Positions 1 through 7,233 are shown, counted from the stretch's first letter. The stretch: DNA of 16,230 bases from an uncultured Collinsella sp. (GCA_902494465.1 CABUTH010000028.1:1-16230); one strand, 5' to 3'. The notes: generated by a model from the letters alone, not told the origin. Numbers and translations: made by a program.

Positions 1-1
1 C

Positions 2-382
2 GAGGCGCTGGGCGTGCCCTATGAGCTTGTCATTGCGAGCGCACACCGCACACCGGCGAAGGTCCACGAGTGGGCTTCGACTGCCGCCGATCGCGGTATC
101 AAAGTGATTATCGCCGCCGCCGGCAAGGCTGCTCACCTGGGCGGTGTCGTGGCTGCGTTTACGCCGCTGCCGGTCATCGGCGTGCCTATGAAGACGAGCG
201 ATCTGGGTGGTATGGACTCGCTGCTGTCGATGGTGCAGATGCCTTCGGGCGTGCCCGTTGCCTGTGTGGCCATCAACGGTGCCAAGAACGCTGCCATTTA
301 CGCCACGCAGATTCTGGGCGCATGCGACCCCGAGTACCGCAAGGTTATCGAGAAGATGAAGCAGGAGATGGCTGACGCCTAA
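2..382 (+). CDS. purE: PurE, N5-carboxyaminoimidazole ribonucleotide mutase (3' part)
   Basis: This is the C-terminal part of class I PurE, which converts N5-CAIR to CAIR (step 6 of de novo IMP synthesis) in the cytoplasm. The reading frame is open from base 2, so the gene starts left of the window. Directly visible are the substrate-binding S-A-H-R-T-P motif, the [12 protein letters not shown] segment, P-V-I-G-V-P, and the [16 protein letters not shown] block, all hallmarks of bacterial PurE. About 126 codons are present, where the whole protein is usually near 160-170 residues, so roughly 40 residues are missing. It ends with TAA at 380-382, 36 bases before the sortase start. Cotranscription with the sortase is possible because I see no terminator between them. 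Identification is firm. Confidence 0.95.
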   Translation, partial: EALGVPYELVIASAHRTPAKVHEWASTAADRGIKVIIAAAGKAAHLGGVVAAFTPLPVIGVPMKTSDLGGMDSLLSMVQMPSGVPVACVAINGAKNAAIYATQILGACDPEYRKVIEKMKQEMADA

Positions 383-418
383 GCGCTCTGCCAGTCCATT
401 TGCAGCATAAGGAGAGCC

Positions 419-1417
419 ATGTCCGACTATCAGGGAAAGCGTTTTTCGGCTTCTCGGATTCCCGATCCAGCCAAGTCGGGAGCAGCCCGCGCGCCGCAGC
501 AGGGTCGGACATCCTCTCCTCAGCAGTCACGTGCGCCGCGCCCCGTGACGCCGGCGAAGCATCGCCGTCAGGATACACCTGCTGCATATCGCCCTTCGTC
601 ATACAGCACGGCCAAGAAGTCACCTCGCTCTTCGGCGCATGCCGCGCCATCGAGCTATACCGAGCCGCCGCGCAAAAATCGCCGCTCCGTCATTCCCATT
701 CTGCTCATCATCATCGGTATTGGCCTGATCGTTGCTGCGGCCGCTATCTTTATCAACGCGCAGATTGGCTACAAGCAGGCGAGCGAGTCGTATCAAAAAA
801 TCGAAAAGCAATATGTGAGCGACAAGGACGCCAGTGGCGTGCCAATTATCGACTTCAATGCGCTTGCCCAGACAAATCCCGAGGTTGTGGGTTGGATTTA
901 CGCGCCCGGCACCAACATCAACTACCCCGTGGTGCAGACCAACAACAACTCCAAGTACCTCAACACGCTGTTCGACGGCACCGCCAATGCGTCGGGTGCC
1001 ATCTTCCTGGATAGCGACGACACCGCGCCGGGCATGGTGGATCAGCAGACCACGATTTACGGTCATCACATGAACGACGGTTCGATGTTCAACGTGATTT
1101 CGGATACGACCGATCAAGCGACGTTCGACAGCATGGACTATGTGTACTACATCACACGTGACGCGACGTATAAGCTGCGTCCGCTGGCGACCAAGGTGGT
1201 CGAGGACACGTATGCCAAGGCGCGCACGCCCAACTTTGAGGGCGATGACGGACTGAAGAATTATCTGTCCGAGATGCTTGACGGTGCCTCTGCCGTGGCG
1301 AGCGATGCCACCGATCGTGCCGCTTCGGCAACCAAGGTCGTAACGCTTGTGACCTGCCGTTCGCTGTCATTTAGCAATACGCGCGCCGTCATGGTGCTCA
1401 CGCCGGTCGAGGAATAA
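419..1417 (+). CDS. Class B sortase (SrtB-like) membrane-anchored transpeptidase
   Basis: A 332-residue sortase. Sortases cleave a C-terminal sorting signal of secreted proteins and attach them to the cell wall or to pilin subunits, outside the membrane. The layout is a long basic, Pro/Ser-rich cytoplasmic tail (1-88), one transmembrane helix (about 91-113), then the catalytic domain. Class B features are the V-G-W-I-Y-A-P-G-T and N-Y-P-V-V-Q motifs, Y-G-H-H-M with the likely catalytic His216, T-L-V-T-C with Cys313, and Arg322 nine residues later. The catalytic triad is therefore complete. The AAGGAG at 409-414 supports the ATG at 419. The cytoplasmic tail is unusually long for a sortase. I found no substrate with a recognisable sorting signal in the window, so its client proteins must be elsewhere. 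The class is confident; the specific role (housekeeping or pilin-type) cannot be told. Confidence 0.92.
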   Translation: MSDYQGKRFSASRIPDPAKSGAARAPQQGRTSSPQQSRAPRPVTPAKHRRQDTPAAYRPSSYSTAKKSPRSSAHAAPSSYTEPPRKNRRSVIPILLIIIGIGLIVAAAAIFINAQIGYKQASESYQKIEKQYVSDKDASGVPIIDFNALAQTNPEVVGWIYAPGTNINYPVVQTNNNSKYLNTLFDGTANASGAIFLDSDDTAPGMVDQQTTIYGHHMNDGSMFNVISDTTDQATFDSMDYVYYITRDATYKLRPLATKVVEDTYAKARTPNFEGDDGLKNYLSEMLDGASAVASDATDRAASATKVVTLVTCRSLSFSNTRAVMVLTPVEE

Positions 1418-1470
1418 AGTGTCCGGGCCCCGTCCCAAAAAGACTACCCTGGAAATCAAAAGGAGAAATG

Positions 1471-1887
1471 ATGCTTGAGAACGGCAAATCGATGCCTTCG
1501 GTTGATGCTTGGCTGCGCGAAGCCAAGGCCGATGTTTCGGCGGCTGATTGTGGGATGTACCTGACACACAACGGCGTGGTGCGCGCGACGCCCAAGGCCG
1601 AAGTGCGCGGAGTCGAGACCGATGGCGTGGCGCCAGGCCACAAGGTGGGCGGCATGGTGTTTGGCTTCGATGCCGAAAGGGTGCAGGCCGCTATCGAGGC
1701 GACGCGCACGATGCCGGGTATCGGCTATGTGCGCGTGTGGCTGGCGAGCGGCGAGCTTACCGTGGGCGACGACATCATGCTCGTGCTCATTGGCGGAGAC
1801 ATTCGCCCGCATGTGGTCGATGCGCTGCAGTCGCTCGTCGGCACCATCAAGAACGAGTGCGTGAGCGAGGTCGAGCGCGAGGCGTAA
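1471..1887 (+). CDS. MoaE-like (molybdopterin synthase large subunit family) protein
   Basis: A 138-residue protein resembling MoaE, the catalytic subunit that with MoaD adds dithiolene sulfur to precursor Z in molybdenum cofactor synthesis. The resemblance lies in the C-terminal half: V-R-V-W-L-A-S-G-E-L-T-V-G-D-D-I, then a G-G-D-I-R-P-H-V-V-D-A segment like the MoaE H-R-x3-F-x-A motif, and a final helix carrying Lys127. By eye, Lys127 matches E. coli Lys119, but the position of the second active-site lysine (E. coli Lys126) is Val134, so standard catalysis is doubtful. ATG codons lie at 1468 and 1471; AGGAG at 1461-1465 sits 5 bases before 1471, which I prefer. No moaD or other cofactor gene is nearby. 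It follows the sortase by 53 bases. A diverged relative with another job is possible. Confidence 0.68.
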   Translation: MLENGKSMPSVDAWLREAKADVSAADCGMYLTHNGVVRATPKAEVRGVETDGVAPGHKVGGMVFGFDAERVQAAIEATRTMPGIGYVRVWLASGELTVGDDIMLVLIGGDIRPHVVDALQSLVGTIKNECVSEVEREA

Positions 1888-1920
1888 GGCCTCGTCGGCA
1901 ATCCGAGTCTGTCTATAGCG

Positions 1921-1961
1921 AAAGCCCGCCGGCAGTTCATGTAGATCTGCCAGCGAGCTTT
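1921..1961 (-). terminator. Hairpin between convergent genes, likely terminator for the minus-strand gene
   Basis: Arms 1921-1935 and 1947-1961 form a 15-bp stem that is fully paired in minus-strand RNA (two G-U pairs) but carries two C-A mismatches in plus-strand RNA. The loop is 11 bases. The stem starts with AAAG and ends with CUUU, but no U-run follows, so it is weak by the intrinsic terminator rule. It lies 33 bases past the stop of the minus-strand membrane gene and could also slow readthrough from the MoaE-like gene. Confidence 0.5.
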
Positions 1962-1993
1962 GATGTGTTGGAGCTATTTTGCTCTGGCGTTTG

Positions 1994-3223
1994 CTACACG
2001 CGTGTGGCGTCCTTGGGGCTCATGGTCATACTCTGAAAACGGTTCTCCATATATTCGTTATCGAAATGCTTGTCATAGAACTGTGCGACGGGAATATTTC
2101 GAACGGTTCCGTTGACGCGCTGATACCAATAGTCGAGCGATTGCAACGTCATGACGCCGTCGATCAACATGACGGCGGTCAGGATGACGGTAGCAGAGTA
2201 GCGGCGTTTCCATGGAATCATATTGATGAGCTTAAGCAGGCGCGGCAGCAAGACCTTGATCCAGATGAGGCCACCCAGGCCCCACATGCAGGCAAACGGC
2301 GTGCATGTGCGTCCCCCGGTCAATACCGCGATGGGATCGGGCATGCCGAATAGCCTAATGTGTGAATAGCTCCACGACACCACGCCAAATGAGGTCTGCA
2401 TAAACCAGCCTACAAACACCTCGAAAGCGCCGCCGATCAGGGCACTTACCAGGAAAATGATCAGAGGATTCTTTTTATAGAAGCGGTTGAGCGCCATGGT
2501 CATGAGCACCGCGCCAAATCCGTAGATGGGGCTAAAGGGGCCAAATAGCATACCGGCACGGTCCTGATAGACGCCGGGATCGACGACGACCATATGCCAG
2601 ACTTCCTCGAGAATGAGACCTAACACGCTGCAGACGAAGAATACCCAGAACAGGTTGAAGTAGTTGAGCTTGATGTAGCCCTCGCCGGTTTCGTCGCGGC
2701 CGAGCATCCCCTCGGCGGCGGCATCGCGGTCGAGCATCTCTTGCAGACGGCGCTGCAGTTCGCGCTCCTGGCGTAGCGTGGGGTCGACGGTGGCCGACAG
2801 CGCAATGAGGATGACAAGCTGGACGGCGGGGCGCAGCAGGAAGGGTCCGATGCCCTGGAGCATCACGTCAACTAAAAGCTCCACGACGGTAAATGCGATG
2901 AGGACGTAAGACAGGCGGGCGGCATTGCGCCGCTGGTCCTTGATGAGGTCCAGGCCAAAGACGATCAAGATGATCGCGCTTGCCGCCGAGAGCATAATGC
3001 CGGCGACGATAAGGCCAACCGCGACTAGGGTGTTATCACCGAGCTTAGCGGCGACGTTGCCGTTAATGAGTGCGGTGATGACCTGCCACATAAAGACGGC
3101 GACTGACGGGAGCGTGCCCACGCCAGATAGGGTGCACAGGACTGCGTAGACCTTGATGATAAGGGGGATCTTCTTGGCCTCCGTGGTGCTGGGGACACTG
3201 GGGTCGAGTTGATTTCGATCCAT
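1994..3223 (-). CDS. Putative ABC-transporter permease-like membrane protein (CmpB/PF06541 type)
   Basis: A 409-residue integral membrane protein. The N-terminal half has about four hydrophobic segments (roughly residues 22-50, 67-93, 104-120 and 128-143). A charged cytoplasmic-looking stretch follows (about 148-185, rich in R, E and D). The second half carries the features I associate with the CmpB-type 'putative ABC-transporter type IV' family: N-L-F-W-V-F-F-V-C-S-V-L-G, L-E-E-V-W-H, F-G-P-F-S-P-I-Y-G-F-G and the later membrane helices. Members are widely annotated as ABC permeases, but transport has not been shown for most, and no ATPase partner is encoded here. The ATG at 3221-3223 is preceded by GAAAGG on the minus strand. 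It is convergent with the MoaE-like gene and divergent from purF. An 18-bp inverted repeat 16 bases upstream may control it. Confidence 0.75.
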   Translation of the reverse strand: MDRNQLDPSVPSTTEAKKIPLIIKVYAVLCTLSGVGTLPSVAVFMWQVITALINGNVAAKLGDNTLVAVGLIVAGIMLSAASAIILIVFGLDLIKDQRRNAARLSYVLIAFTVVELLVDVMLQGIGPFLLRPAVQLVILIALSATVDPTLRQERELQRRLQEMLDRDAAAEGMLGRDETGEGYIKLNYFNLFWVFFVCSVLGLILEEVWHMVVVDPGVYQDRAGMLFGPFSPIYGFGAVLMTMALNRFYKKNPLIIFLVSALIGGAFEVFVGWFMQTSFGVVSWSYSHIRLFGMPDPIAVLTGGRTCTPFACMWGLGGLIWIKVLLPRLLKLINMIPWKRRYSATVILTAVMLIDGVMTLQSLDYWYQRVNGTVRNIPVAQFYDKHFDNEYMENRFQSMTMSPKDATRV

Positions 3224-3239
3224 ACGCTACCTTTCTCGT

Positions 3240-3257
3240 CTTGTAGTAGCCTACAAG
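3240..3257 (-). promoter_or_regulatory. Perfect 7-bp inverted repeat upstream of the CmpB-like gene
   Basis: CTTGTAG-TAGC-CTACAAG: two perfect 7-base arms around a 4-base spacer. It ends 16 bases before the minus-strand ATG and just upstream of its GAAAGG ribosome binding site. It could be an operator for a dimeric regulator or a small 5'-UTR hairpin. The sequence alone does not decide between them. Confidence 0.45.
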
Positions 3258-3472
3258 GATACGCCGACGACCAGCTAAAAGACAGGACGAACGTCCCAAT
3301 TGCAACAATGTAGCCCCTAGCGCGGGCGAGACACGGCGCACGGGAAGTCTTCGAGGCCGTTGCCCCTGAGAGTGGACTACCCAATAAAATGTTTGGTCGC
3401 AAAACGGATAATAAGCTCGGTGGGCTTTTAAAAAGCGCTGTTCATGCGCGGGAGTGCTTGTCTTGCCGTGCG

Positions 3473-3478
3473 TATAAT
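3473..3478 (+). promoter_or_regulatory. Likely -10 box of the purF promoter (TATAAT)
   Basis: A perfect TATAAT at 3473-3478 lies 41 bases before the purF ATG in the intergenic region. No good -35 hexamer stands 16-18 bases upstream (the bases there read close to GGGAGT), so the promoter may depend on an activator or be non-canonical. Confidence 0.5.
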
Positions 3479-3519
3479 AGGGCAGGTAACGCCAAATAAC
3501 GAGGCTCTGAGGGGATGCC

Positions 3520-5190
3520 ATGTCTCAAGAAACCATCCGCGCGGCCGAGCGTGCCGCGGGACAGGTGAAGACCATGTCGACGTATGATCCGGACTCCGAC
3601 CAGCTGCATGAGGAATGCGGCATTTTTGGTGTGTGGGCGCCCGATCGCGACGTGGCTCGACTGACGTACTTTGGCCTGCGTGCGCTGCAGCACCGTGGCC
3701 AGGAATCGGCTGGAATCGCCGTGGGTGACGGCGGCACGGTTATGGTTCGCAAGGATCTGGGCCTGCTCGATCGCGTGTTCTCCAACGCCGACCTGTCGAC
3801 GCTCTCCGGCCAGCTGGCCGTGGGCCACGTGCGCTATGGCACCGCCGGTGCCAAGAGCTGGGAAGCCTCTCAGCCGCATCTTTCTACCATCAACAGCGTC
3901 ATTATCGCGCTTGCTCACAACGGCACTCTGGTCAACACCGACGAGCTGCGCCGCCAGCTGATCGAGCTGGGCGTGCCGTTCCTCTCCAATTCGGATTCCG
4001 AGGTCGCGACCAAGCTTATCGGCTACTTTACCCAGCGTACGGGTCATCTGCGCGAGGGCATTCGTAAGACCATGGAGCTCGTGCGCGGCGGCTACGCCAT
4101 GACGCTCATCAACGAGCAGGCGCTCTACGCATTCCGCGATCCGCACGGCATTCGCCCGCTCGTGCTGGGCAAGCTGGTGGACGAGGGTCTGGACCAGGCC
4201 GATGCCGCATCCGTTTCGCAGCTGCCGTCGCAGGACGGCGCCGCGACGGTCGACGCCACCACCCATGTCACGCGCGCCGGCGGCTGGGTCGTTGCTTCCG
4301 AGACCTGCGCACTCGACATCGTGGGTGCCGAGTACGTCCGTGACGTCCGTCCCGGCGAGATTTTGCGCATCAGCGCCGAGGGCCTTGTGTCCGAGCAGGG
4401 CGTGCCTGCCGCCGAAGAGCCTGCTAACTGCATCTTTGAGCAGGTCTACTTCGCTCGCCCCGACTCCATCATGAACGGCAAGAGCGTCTACGCCTGCCGT
4501 TATGACATGGGTCGTCAGCTGGCACACGAGGAGCCCGTCGAGGCCGACCTGGTCATCGGCGTGCCCGACTCCGGCCTGCCGCCCGCGGAGGGTTATTCGC
4601 ACGAGAGCGGTATTCCCTTTGGCGAGGGCCTTATCAAGAACCGCTACGTGGGCCGTACGTTTATCGAACCCACGCAGGAGCTGCGCGCCATGGGCGTGCG
4701 TATGAAACTCAACCCGCTGCGCGACAACATCGAGGGCAAGCGCCTGGTCGTCATCGACGACTCCATCGTGCGCGGCACCACCATGGTGCAGCTCGTCAAG
4801 ATGCTGCGCAACGCCGGCGCCAAGGAGATTCATATCCGCATCAACTCGCCCGAGGTCATCTGGCCGTGCTTCTACGGTATCGATACCGACGTGCAGTCGC
4901 AGCTTATCAGCGCCAACAAGACGGTTGATGAGATTTGTGAGTATATCGGCGCCGATTCGCTGGCCTTCCTTTCGGTCGAGGGCCTGCTTAAGGTCATGCC
5001 CAAGGGCGGTTACTGCGATGCGTGCTTTACCGGCCGCTACCCCGTGGCGATTCCCGAGAGTTTTGGCCGCGACAAGTTCATGGAGGGCTTTAAGCCCCGC
5101 AACCTGGACAAGCCGCTGCACTTTGACGACGACGCCGTGGTCGAGAAATCCGACGACCGCAGCTGGGAAGAGGAACACGGCGAGGCCTAA
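3520..5190 (+). CDS. purF: PurF, amidophosphoribosyltransferase
   Basis: PurF transfers ammonia from glutamine to PRPP, giving phosphoribosylamine, the first committed step of purine synthesis. The 556-residue product has an N-terminal Ntn-hydrolase glutaminase domain beginning at Cys33 (C-G-I-F-G-V), so the preceding residues form a propeptide. The PRPP-binding motif V-V-I-D-D-S-I-V-R-G-T-T-M lies at 410-422. Cys304, Cys450, Cys499 and Cys502 sit where Bacillus-type PurF binds its 4Fe-4S cluster, so this is the iron-sulfur subtype. A stretch of roughly 25 extra residues (about 224-250) precedes the G-W-V-V-A-S-E-T-C block. GAGGGG at 3509-3514 supports the start at 3520, but an in-frame ATG at 3574 (codon 19) with a weaker AGGTGA would leave a more usual 14-residue propeptide. 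purM follows after 157 bases. Confidence 0.97.
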   Translation: MSQETIRAAERAAGQVKTMSTYDPDSDQLHEECGIFGVWAPDRDVARLTYFGLRALQHRGQESAGIAVGDGGTVMVRKDLGLLDRVFSNADLSTLSGQLAVGHVRYGTAGAKSWEASQPHLSTINSVIIALAHNGTLVNTDELRRQLIELGVPFLSNSDSEVATKLIGYFTQRTGHLREGIRKTMELVRGGYAMTLINEQALYAFRDPHGIRPLVLGKLVDEGLDQADAASVSQLPSQDGAATVDATTHVTRAGGWVVASETCALDIVGAEYVRDVRPGEILRISAEGLVSEQGVPAAEEPANCIFEQVYFARPDSIMNGKSVYACRYDMGRQLAHEEPVEADLVIGVPDSGLPPAEGYSHESGIPFGEGLIKNRYVGRTFIEPTQELRAMGVRMKLNPLRDNIEGKRLVVIDDSIVRGTTMVQLVKMLRNAGAKEIHIRINSPEVIWPCFYGIDTDVQSQLISANKTVDEICEYIGADSLAFLSVEGLLKVMPKGGYCDACFTGRYPVAIPESFGRDKFMEGFKPRNLDKPLHFDDDAVVEKSDDRSWEEEHGEA

Positions 5191-5219
5191 AACCTGCCAT
5201 GTAGGGACAGGTTTATTTT
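5190..5219 (+). terminator. Terminator-like hairpin after purF, possible attenuator
   Basis: AAACCTG (5190-5196) pairs with CAGGTTT (5208-5214), overlapping the last base of the purF stop codon. The RNA then runs into U-rich ATTTTG. A second AGGTTTT at 5223-5229 can pair with AAAACCT (5189-5195), and ACCTG at 5230-5234 can pair with CAGGT (5208-5212), so mutually exclusive folds are possible, as in attenuators. With purM directly downstream, partial rather than full termination is the sensible reading. Confidence 0.45.
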
Positions 5220-5251
5220 GGTAGGTTTTACCTGCTGTTTTGTTGATATGA

Positions 5252-5278
5252 CGGCGCGCGTTGTTATGGCGCGCGCCG
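5252..5278 (+). promoter_or_regulatory. Strong GC hairpin in the purF-purM leader
   Basis: CGGCGCGCG (5252-5260) and CGCGCGCCG (5270-5278) make a perfect 9-bp all-GC stem around a 9-base loop. No U-run follows, so it is not a simple terminator. It may protect or pause the transcript between purF and purM. Confidence 0.45.
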
Positions 5279-5298
5279 AAATGAACGCAACTATGAGC

Positions 5299-5327
5299 AC
5301 CGTTTGGCGCCCGGGCGGCGCCACGGT
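5299..5327 (+). promoter_or_regulatory. Second GC hairpin just upstream of the purM ribosome binding site
   Basis: ACCG (5299-5302) plus TGGCGCC (5305-5311) pairs with GGCGCCA (5317-5323) plus CGGT (5324-5327): 11 base pairs with a 2-base bulge and a 5-base loop. It ends 3 bases before the GGGAGAGGAAGG ribosome binding site of purM, so it could affect ribosome access or mRNA ends. Confidence 0.45.
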
Positions 5328-5347
5328 AGTGGGAGAGGAAGGCTCAG

Positions 5348-6451
5348 ATGAGCGACAGCAAGCATGTGACGTATGAGGATGCCGGCGTCGATACCGCCGA
5401 GGGCGGCCGCGCCGTTGACGCTATTAAGCAGATGGTTAAGGACACCAACCGTCCCGAGGTCATCGGCGGCATCGGTGGCTTTGGTGGCCTGTTCTCGGCT
5501 GCCGCGCTTAAGGATATGGAAGACCCGATTCTGATTAGCGGTACCGACGGCGTGGGCACCAAGCTCGTGCTCGCCCAGATCATGGACCGCCACGAGACGG
5601 TGGGCCAGGACCTGGTTGCTATGTGCGTCAACGACATTCTGGCTTCGGGCGCCGAGCCGCTGTTCTTCCTGGACTACGTTGCCATCGGCCACATCGAGGC
5701 CGAGCACATGGCAAAGATCATCAAGGGTGTGGCCGACGGCTGCAAGCTCGCGGGCTGCGCGCTCGTGGGCGGTGAGATGGCCGAGCACCCCGGCGTCATG
5801 GCTCCTGCCGACTACGACCTTGCCGGATTTACCGTGGGCGTTGTCGACCGTCCCAAGATGCTCGACCCCGCGAACGTCCGCCCCGGCGACGTGATCCTGG
5901 GCCTGCCTTCCACTGGCGTGCACTCCAACGGCTACTCGCTCGTGCGTAAGGTCATCGGCGTCGACGGCATTAAGCCGGGCACGCCCGAGGCCGCCGCTAA
6001 GGCCGAGGAGCTGAGCCGTCCGCTCGAGGAGCTCGGCGGTGCTTCGCTGGCAGACGCCCTGCTGGCTCCCACGCGCATCTACGTCAAGCCGATTCTGGAG
6101 CTGCTGCGCGGCGGCGCTCCGGTGCACGCCATCGCCCACATCACTGGCGGCGGTATTACCGAGAACCTCAACCGCGCCCTCGCCGACGACGTCGACGCCG
6201 TGGTCACCCGCAACGGTGCCGAGATGGGTTGGGACGTTCCGCCCGTCATCACCTATGTGTCGCGCCAGGCCGAGCTTGCGCCCAACGAGGCGTGCAAGAC
6301 CTTCAACATGGGCGTTGGCCTGTGTCTGATCGTCGCCCCCGAGGACGAGGCCGCGGTTACCGAGGCCCTGGTCGCGCTGGGCGAGAAGCCGTTCCGCGTG
6401 GGCGAGTGCGTCGAGGGTTCCGGTAAGGTCGTGTACTCCGATGAGCGCTAA
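5348..6451 (+). CDS. purM: PurM, phosphoribosylformylglycinamidine cyclo-ligase (AIR synthetase)
   Basis: PurM uses ATP to close the imidazole ring, turning FGAM into AIR (step 5 of IMP synthesis). The 367-residue protein has a normal family architecture: Y-E-D-A-G-V-D near the N-terminus (9-15), the nucleotide/metal motif T-D-G-V-G-T-K (66-72), the D-Y-x-A-I-G segment (109-114), the glycine-rich A-L-V-G-G-E-M-A-E block (138-146), G-L-P-S-T-G-V-H-S-N-G (185-195) and I-T-G-G-G-I-T-E-N-L (265-274). A Lys/Glu/Ala-rich spacer (about 208-232) precedes the P-T-R-I-Y-V motif. GAGGAAGG at 5335-5342 supports the ATG at 5348. The 3' end overlaps purN by 11 bases, a strong sign of translational coupling. 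Identification is firm. Confidence 0.97.
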   Translation: MSDSKHVTYEDAGVDTAEGGRAVDAIKQMVKDTNRPEVIGGIGGFGGLFSAAALKDMEDPILISGTDGVGTKLVLAQIMDRHETVGQDLVAMCVNDILASGAEPLFFLDYVAIGHIEAEHMAKIIKGVADGCKLAGCALVGGEMAEHPGVMAPADYDLAGFTVGVVDRPKMLDPANVRPGDVILGLPSTGVHSNGYSLVRKVIGVDGIKPGTPEAAAKAEELSRPLEELGGASLADALLAPTRIYVKPILELLRGGAPVHAIAHITGGGITENLNRALADDVDAVVTRNGAEMGWDVPPVITYVSRQAELAPNEACKTFNMGVGLCLIVAPEDEAAVTEALVALGEKPFRVGECVEGSGKVVYSDER

Positions 6452-7139
6452 CGAGCAGATGGCTGCCGCCGAGGGCCTGGGCTTTGTGCCCTACACCCGT
6501 CCGACCGGCACCGATACGGCCGAGCCACTCAAGATCGGTGTGCTCATCAGCGGTTCGGGTACCAACCTGCAGGCGCTGATCGATTTGATCGCCGCCGGCA
6601 AGCTCAACGCTTCGATTGAGCTTGTGGTGTCGAGCCGTCCTTCGGCTAAGGGTTTGCAGCGCGCTGAGCGCGCGGACATCCAGACGCTCACGCTGTCCAA
6701 GGATGTCTATGCCGACCCCATCGCGGCTGACGAGATCATCGCGCATGAGCTGCTCGAACGCGGCTGCGAGTACGTGGTGATGGCTGGCTATATGCGCATG
6801 GTGCACACGCCACTGCTGGCGGCGTTCCCCAATCGCGTGGTCAACTTGCATCCGGCGCTGCTGCCGAGCTTTACCGGTGCGCATGCGATTGACGACGCCT
6901 TTGCGCGCGGCGTCAAGGTAACTGGCGTGACCGTGCATTTTGCCAACGAGATCTACGACAACGGTCCCATCATCGCCCAGCGTGCGCTGACTGTTGAGGA
7001 GGGCTGGGATGTCGACACGCTCGAGGAGCACATCCACGCGATTGAGCACGTGCTGTATCCCGAGGTCGTGCAGATGCTCGCCGACGGCCGCGTCCACGTG
7101 CTGGAGAGCGGCAAGGTCGCAGTTGATGCGGCGCGCTAG
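6441..7139 (+). CDS. purN: PurN, phosphoribosylglycinamide formyltransferase (10-formyl-THF dependent)
   Basis: PurN formylates GAR to FGAR with 10-formyltetrahydrofolate (step 3 of IMP synthesis). Visible motifs are the phosphate-binding I-S-G-S-G-T-N-L-Q-A-L, the catalytic V-V-N-L-H-P-A-L-L-P-S-F with Asn135 and His137, and G-V-T-V-H-F-A-N-E-I-Y-D-N-G-P-I-I with the catalytic Asp173. The triad is complete. The 232-residue product has about 30 extra N-terminal residues compared with the E. coli enzyme, which starts near the I-x-V-L-I-S-G strand. The start at 6441 lies inside the end of purM, so translation is probably coupled; an in-frame ATG at 6459 is a possible alternative. It is the last gene of the purF-purM-purN set and is followed after 47 bases by a strong terminator. 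Confidence 0.96.
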   Translation: MSANEQMAAAEGLGFVPYTRPTGTDTAEPLKIGVLISGSGTNLQALIDLIAAGKLNASIELVVSSRPSAKGLQRAERADIQTLTLSKDVYADPIAADEIIAHELLERGCEYVVMAGYMRMVHTPLLAAFPNRVVNLHPALLPSFTGAHAIDDAFARGVKVTGVTVHFANEIYDNGPIIAQRALTVEEGWDVDTLEEHIHAIEHVLYPEVVQMLADGRVHVLESGKVAVDAAR

Positions 7140-7186
7140 CGCGTGTAAACGGGCCACCTAGGTTTCTCTGAGGCGTAAACGACTAT

Positions 7187-7233
7187 AAAGCCGATTGGGG
7201 CATATGGAATCACATGTGCCCCAATCGGCTTTT
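7187..7233 (+). terminator. Strong intrinsic terminator of the purF-purM-purN unit
   Basis: Arms 7187-7202 (AAAGCCGATTGGGGCA) and 7217-7232 are perfectly complementary over 16 bp. Six more inner bases on each side overlap and extend the pairing with one G-U pair, leaving a small loop around GAATCA. The stem ends in CTTTT. This is the clearest terminator for the purine genes and separates them from the accessory genes to the right. Confidence 0.85.

Larger units (their letters stand above)
3224..3519. other. Divergent intergenic region between CmpB-like gene and purF
   Basis: A 296-base region with no convincing gene. It carries the control signals of two divergent genes: the inverted repeat at 3240-3257 next to the minus-strand gene, and a consensus -10 box for purF at 3473-3478. 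Complementary blocks at 3324-3337 and 3356-3365 (GGGC plus ACGGC, matched by GCCGT plus GCCC) could fold into a hairpin on either strand. I could not match the region to a known riboswitch class. Confidence 0.5.

Noticed and set aside
3310..3380. Riboswitch-like bases (GGGCGAGACACGG, CTCTCAGGGGCAA on the opposite strand) upstream of purF
   Set aside because: Compared mentally with ykkC/PRPP, ZTP and glycine riboswitches; conserved cores are incomplete or in the wrong order, and the region lies upstream of the likely purF -10 box.
3412..3427. AAGCTC-GGT-GGGCTT hairpin followed by TTAAAA
   Set aside because: Only 6 bp with a 3-base loop in a promoter region, with no upstream transcript to terminate; likely chance.
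3442..5178. 578-residue minus-strand open frame opposite purF
   Set aside because: It mirrors purF codon for codon; long antisense frames are expected in GC-rich genes with strong third-position bias. Its product has no recognisable domain and PurF is certain.
5281..5376. Short ORF overlapping the purM start, as a possible leader peptide
   Set aside because: No ribosome binding site and no regulatory codon run; it only reflects the GC-rich hairpin sequence in another frame.
5903..5917. L-P-S-T-G, a sortase-signal-like motif
   Set aside because: It is the conserved G-L-P-S-T-G-V-H-S-N-G segment of cytoplasmic PurM, with no signal peptide, membrane helix or charged tail.
5291..6139. Minus-strand open frame opposite purM
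   Set aside because: Shadow of purM with a His/Val/Ala-rich product and no motif or ribosome binding site.
6357..7157. Minus-strand open frame opposite purN
   Set aside because: Shadow of purN; Arg/His-rich low-complexity product without motifs.
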